DNA from: Rhizobium sp. BK399
GTDB lineage: Bacteria; Pseudomonadota; Alphaproteobacteria; Rhizobiales; Rhizobiaceae
Direction of reading: 5' to 3'
DNA length: 64,000 bases
Assembly: GCF_014194695.1 (NCBI RefSeq)
Contig: NZ_JACIAH010000006.1
Span: 1 to 64,000, forward strand
Made by a program: the position numbers and the translations under genes. Below are positions 63,505 through 64,000 of this stretch, piece after piece (the stretch's first letter is position 1; each line of letters opens with the position of its first letter). Below the pieces are notes generated by a model that did not search any database, was not told where the DNA came from, and worked only from the letters and a program-made list of their open reading frames with translations.

Positions 63505-64000
63505 TCAATCGTTGGTATCGGGATGCGTTGCTGCCTTCAGATCGGCAAGGCCACGATTGGCGTCCTTGTTGCCCGTCGCAGCCGCAGCCGTGAATATCCG
63601 CTCAGCGTCGCCGTACATACTCATACTCAAATAGGCATATCCGCGCAGCACCATCAGGTCGATCGGCTCCTGCCGGAGTTGTGCACGCTGATCGAGGTAT
63701 ATCAGGGTCTCGCGATAGCGCTTGGCGCCGAAGGCGGCGACGGCTCTGTCGGCCAAGATCGCGACCTGCAGTTCGGCCGCACGCTGTTGTGTCTGCGGCG
63801 CCTTCGTGGCCGCGACGGCGGCGTTGTTGGACAGACCGGCGCGTAAATACGCGAGGCTTTGGCCATAGGCTGCGTCTTCGCGTGTCTTGCGGTTCGGACT
63901 GGCCAGCGCCGCCTCGAACGCCTTTGCTGCCTCCATGGGGCGATTGATGTCCATCAGGCACCAGCCACGCGACAGCGCCGTTTCCGGATCGAGCAACTGC
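63505..64000 (-). CDS. TPR-repeat protein, C-terminal part (runs off the window)
   Basis: The frame is open from the stop at 63505 to the right edge, so only about 165 C-terminal residues are seen. It shows tetratricopeptide-like helices ('ALSRGWCLMDINRPMEAAKAFEAAL', 'AYGQSLAYLRAGLSNNAA', 'LRGYAYLSMSMYGDAERIFTAAAATGN'). These are typical of periplasmic scaffold proteins of polysaccharide export, for example BcsC/PelB-type. The true N-terminus and function are beyond the window. Confidence 0.75.
   Translation of the reverse strand, partial: QLLDPETALSRGWCLMDINRPMEAAKAFEAALASPNRKTREDAAYGQSLAYLRAGLSNNAAVAATKAPQTQQRAAELQVAILADRAVAAFGAKRYRETLIYLDQRAQLRQEPIDLMVLRGYAYLSMSMYGDAERIFTAAAATGNKDANRGLADLKAATHPDTND

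Noticed and set aside
1..64000. tRNA, rRNA, CRISPR arrays, transposases, integrases
   Set aside because: No T-loop pattern, spaced repeats, or transposase/integrase motifs were seen in the translated frames.

Overview
The window is gene-dense, GC-rich DNA that reads as an alphaproteobacterium, most likely Rhizobiales/Rhizobiaceae. This is inferred from gene content: a C4-pathway 5-aminolevulinate synthase, a DctB/DctD-like pair beside a tripartite tricarboxylate transporter (TTT), SorC-controlled sugar catabolism, FixJ-like regulators, many FkbM-type genes, and a rhizobial-looking intergenic palindrome. No tRNA, rRNA, CRISPR, IS element, phage gene or replication gene was recognised. The gene mix (transport, catabolism, detoxification, orphan regulators, a few gene remnants) suggests an accessory replicon or a variable chromosomal region.

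Layout. (1) 0.4-4.4 kb, minus: a detoxification-type operon of HbpS/GlcG-like protein, zinc alcohol dehydrogenase, DJ-1/PfpI protein, ABM-fold monooxygenase and aldehyde dehydrogenase. Divergent from it (4.8-7.3 kb, plus) are a frameshifted MFS transporter, an exported alpha/beta hydrolase and a second ABM protein. A 956-residue winged-helix/NTPase regulator (7.3-10.2 kb, minus) closes the block. (2) 10.5-22.2 kb, plus: one long operon, with a perfect 20-bp palindrome and a sigma70-type promoter in front. It encodes a sugar ABC importer, a SorC regulator, an aldo/keto reductase, a GlpD-like dehydrogenase, a DhnA-type aldolase, an FGGY kinase and a GMC oxidoreductase. This looks like a complete route for importing a sugar or polyol, phosphorylating it, oxidising it and cleaving it; the substrate is not evident. 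(3) 22.5-30.0 kb, minus: seven tightly packed genes (SPASM radical SAM protein, two glycosyltransferases, two FkbM, one CmcI-like and one TylF-like methyltransferase). This is the best candidate for an undescribed biosynthetic system. (4) 30.3-37.9 kb, minus: a MASE1/multi-PAS hybrid sensor kinase, a small membrane protein, a Tat-exported chloroperoxidase-like hydrolase, a class III nucleotide cyclase and a receiver-only response regulator. (5) 37.9-39.6 kb: a scar with an ABC-permease tail, a TetR gene with its promoter/operator, and a histidine-kinase C-terminal fragment. (6) 39.7-45.7 kb: a gluconate 5-dehydrogenase-like SDR (plus), then minus-strand Tat-exported amidohydrolase, LysR regulator, secreted HbpS-like protein and a two-component pair. 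(7) 46.0-54.4 kb: a minus-strand operon hemA-RND adaptor-RND pump, divergent from a CDC48/p97-type AAA+ ATPase. (8) 54.6-62.1 kb, plus: a DctB/DctD-like two-component system followed by a TTT system with two substrate-binding proteins around one membrane pair. (9) 62.4-64.0 kb: a COG4280-like membrane protein, a small membrane protein, and the 3' part of a TPR protein that runs off the window.

Functions are assigned from motifs and residue patterns read by eye; no database search was run. Substrates of transporters, methyltransferases and oxidoreductases are inferences unless stated otherwise.
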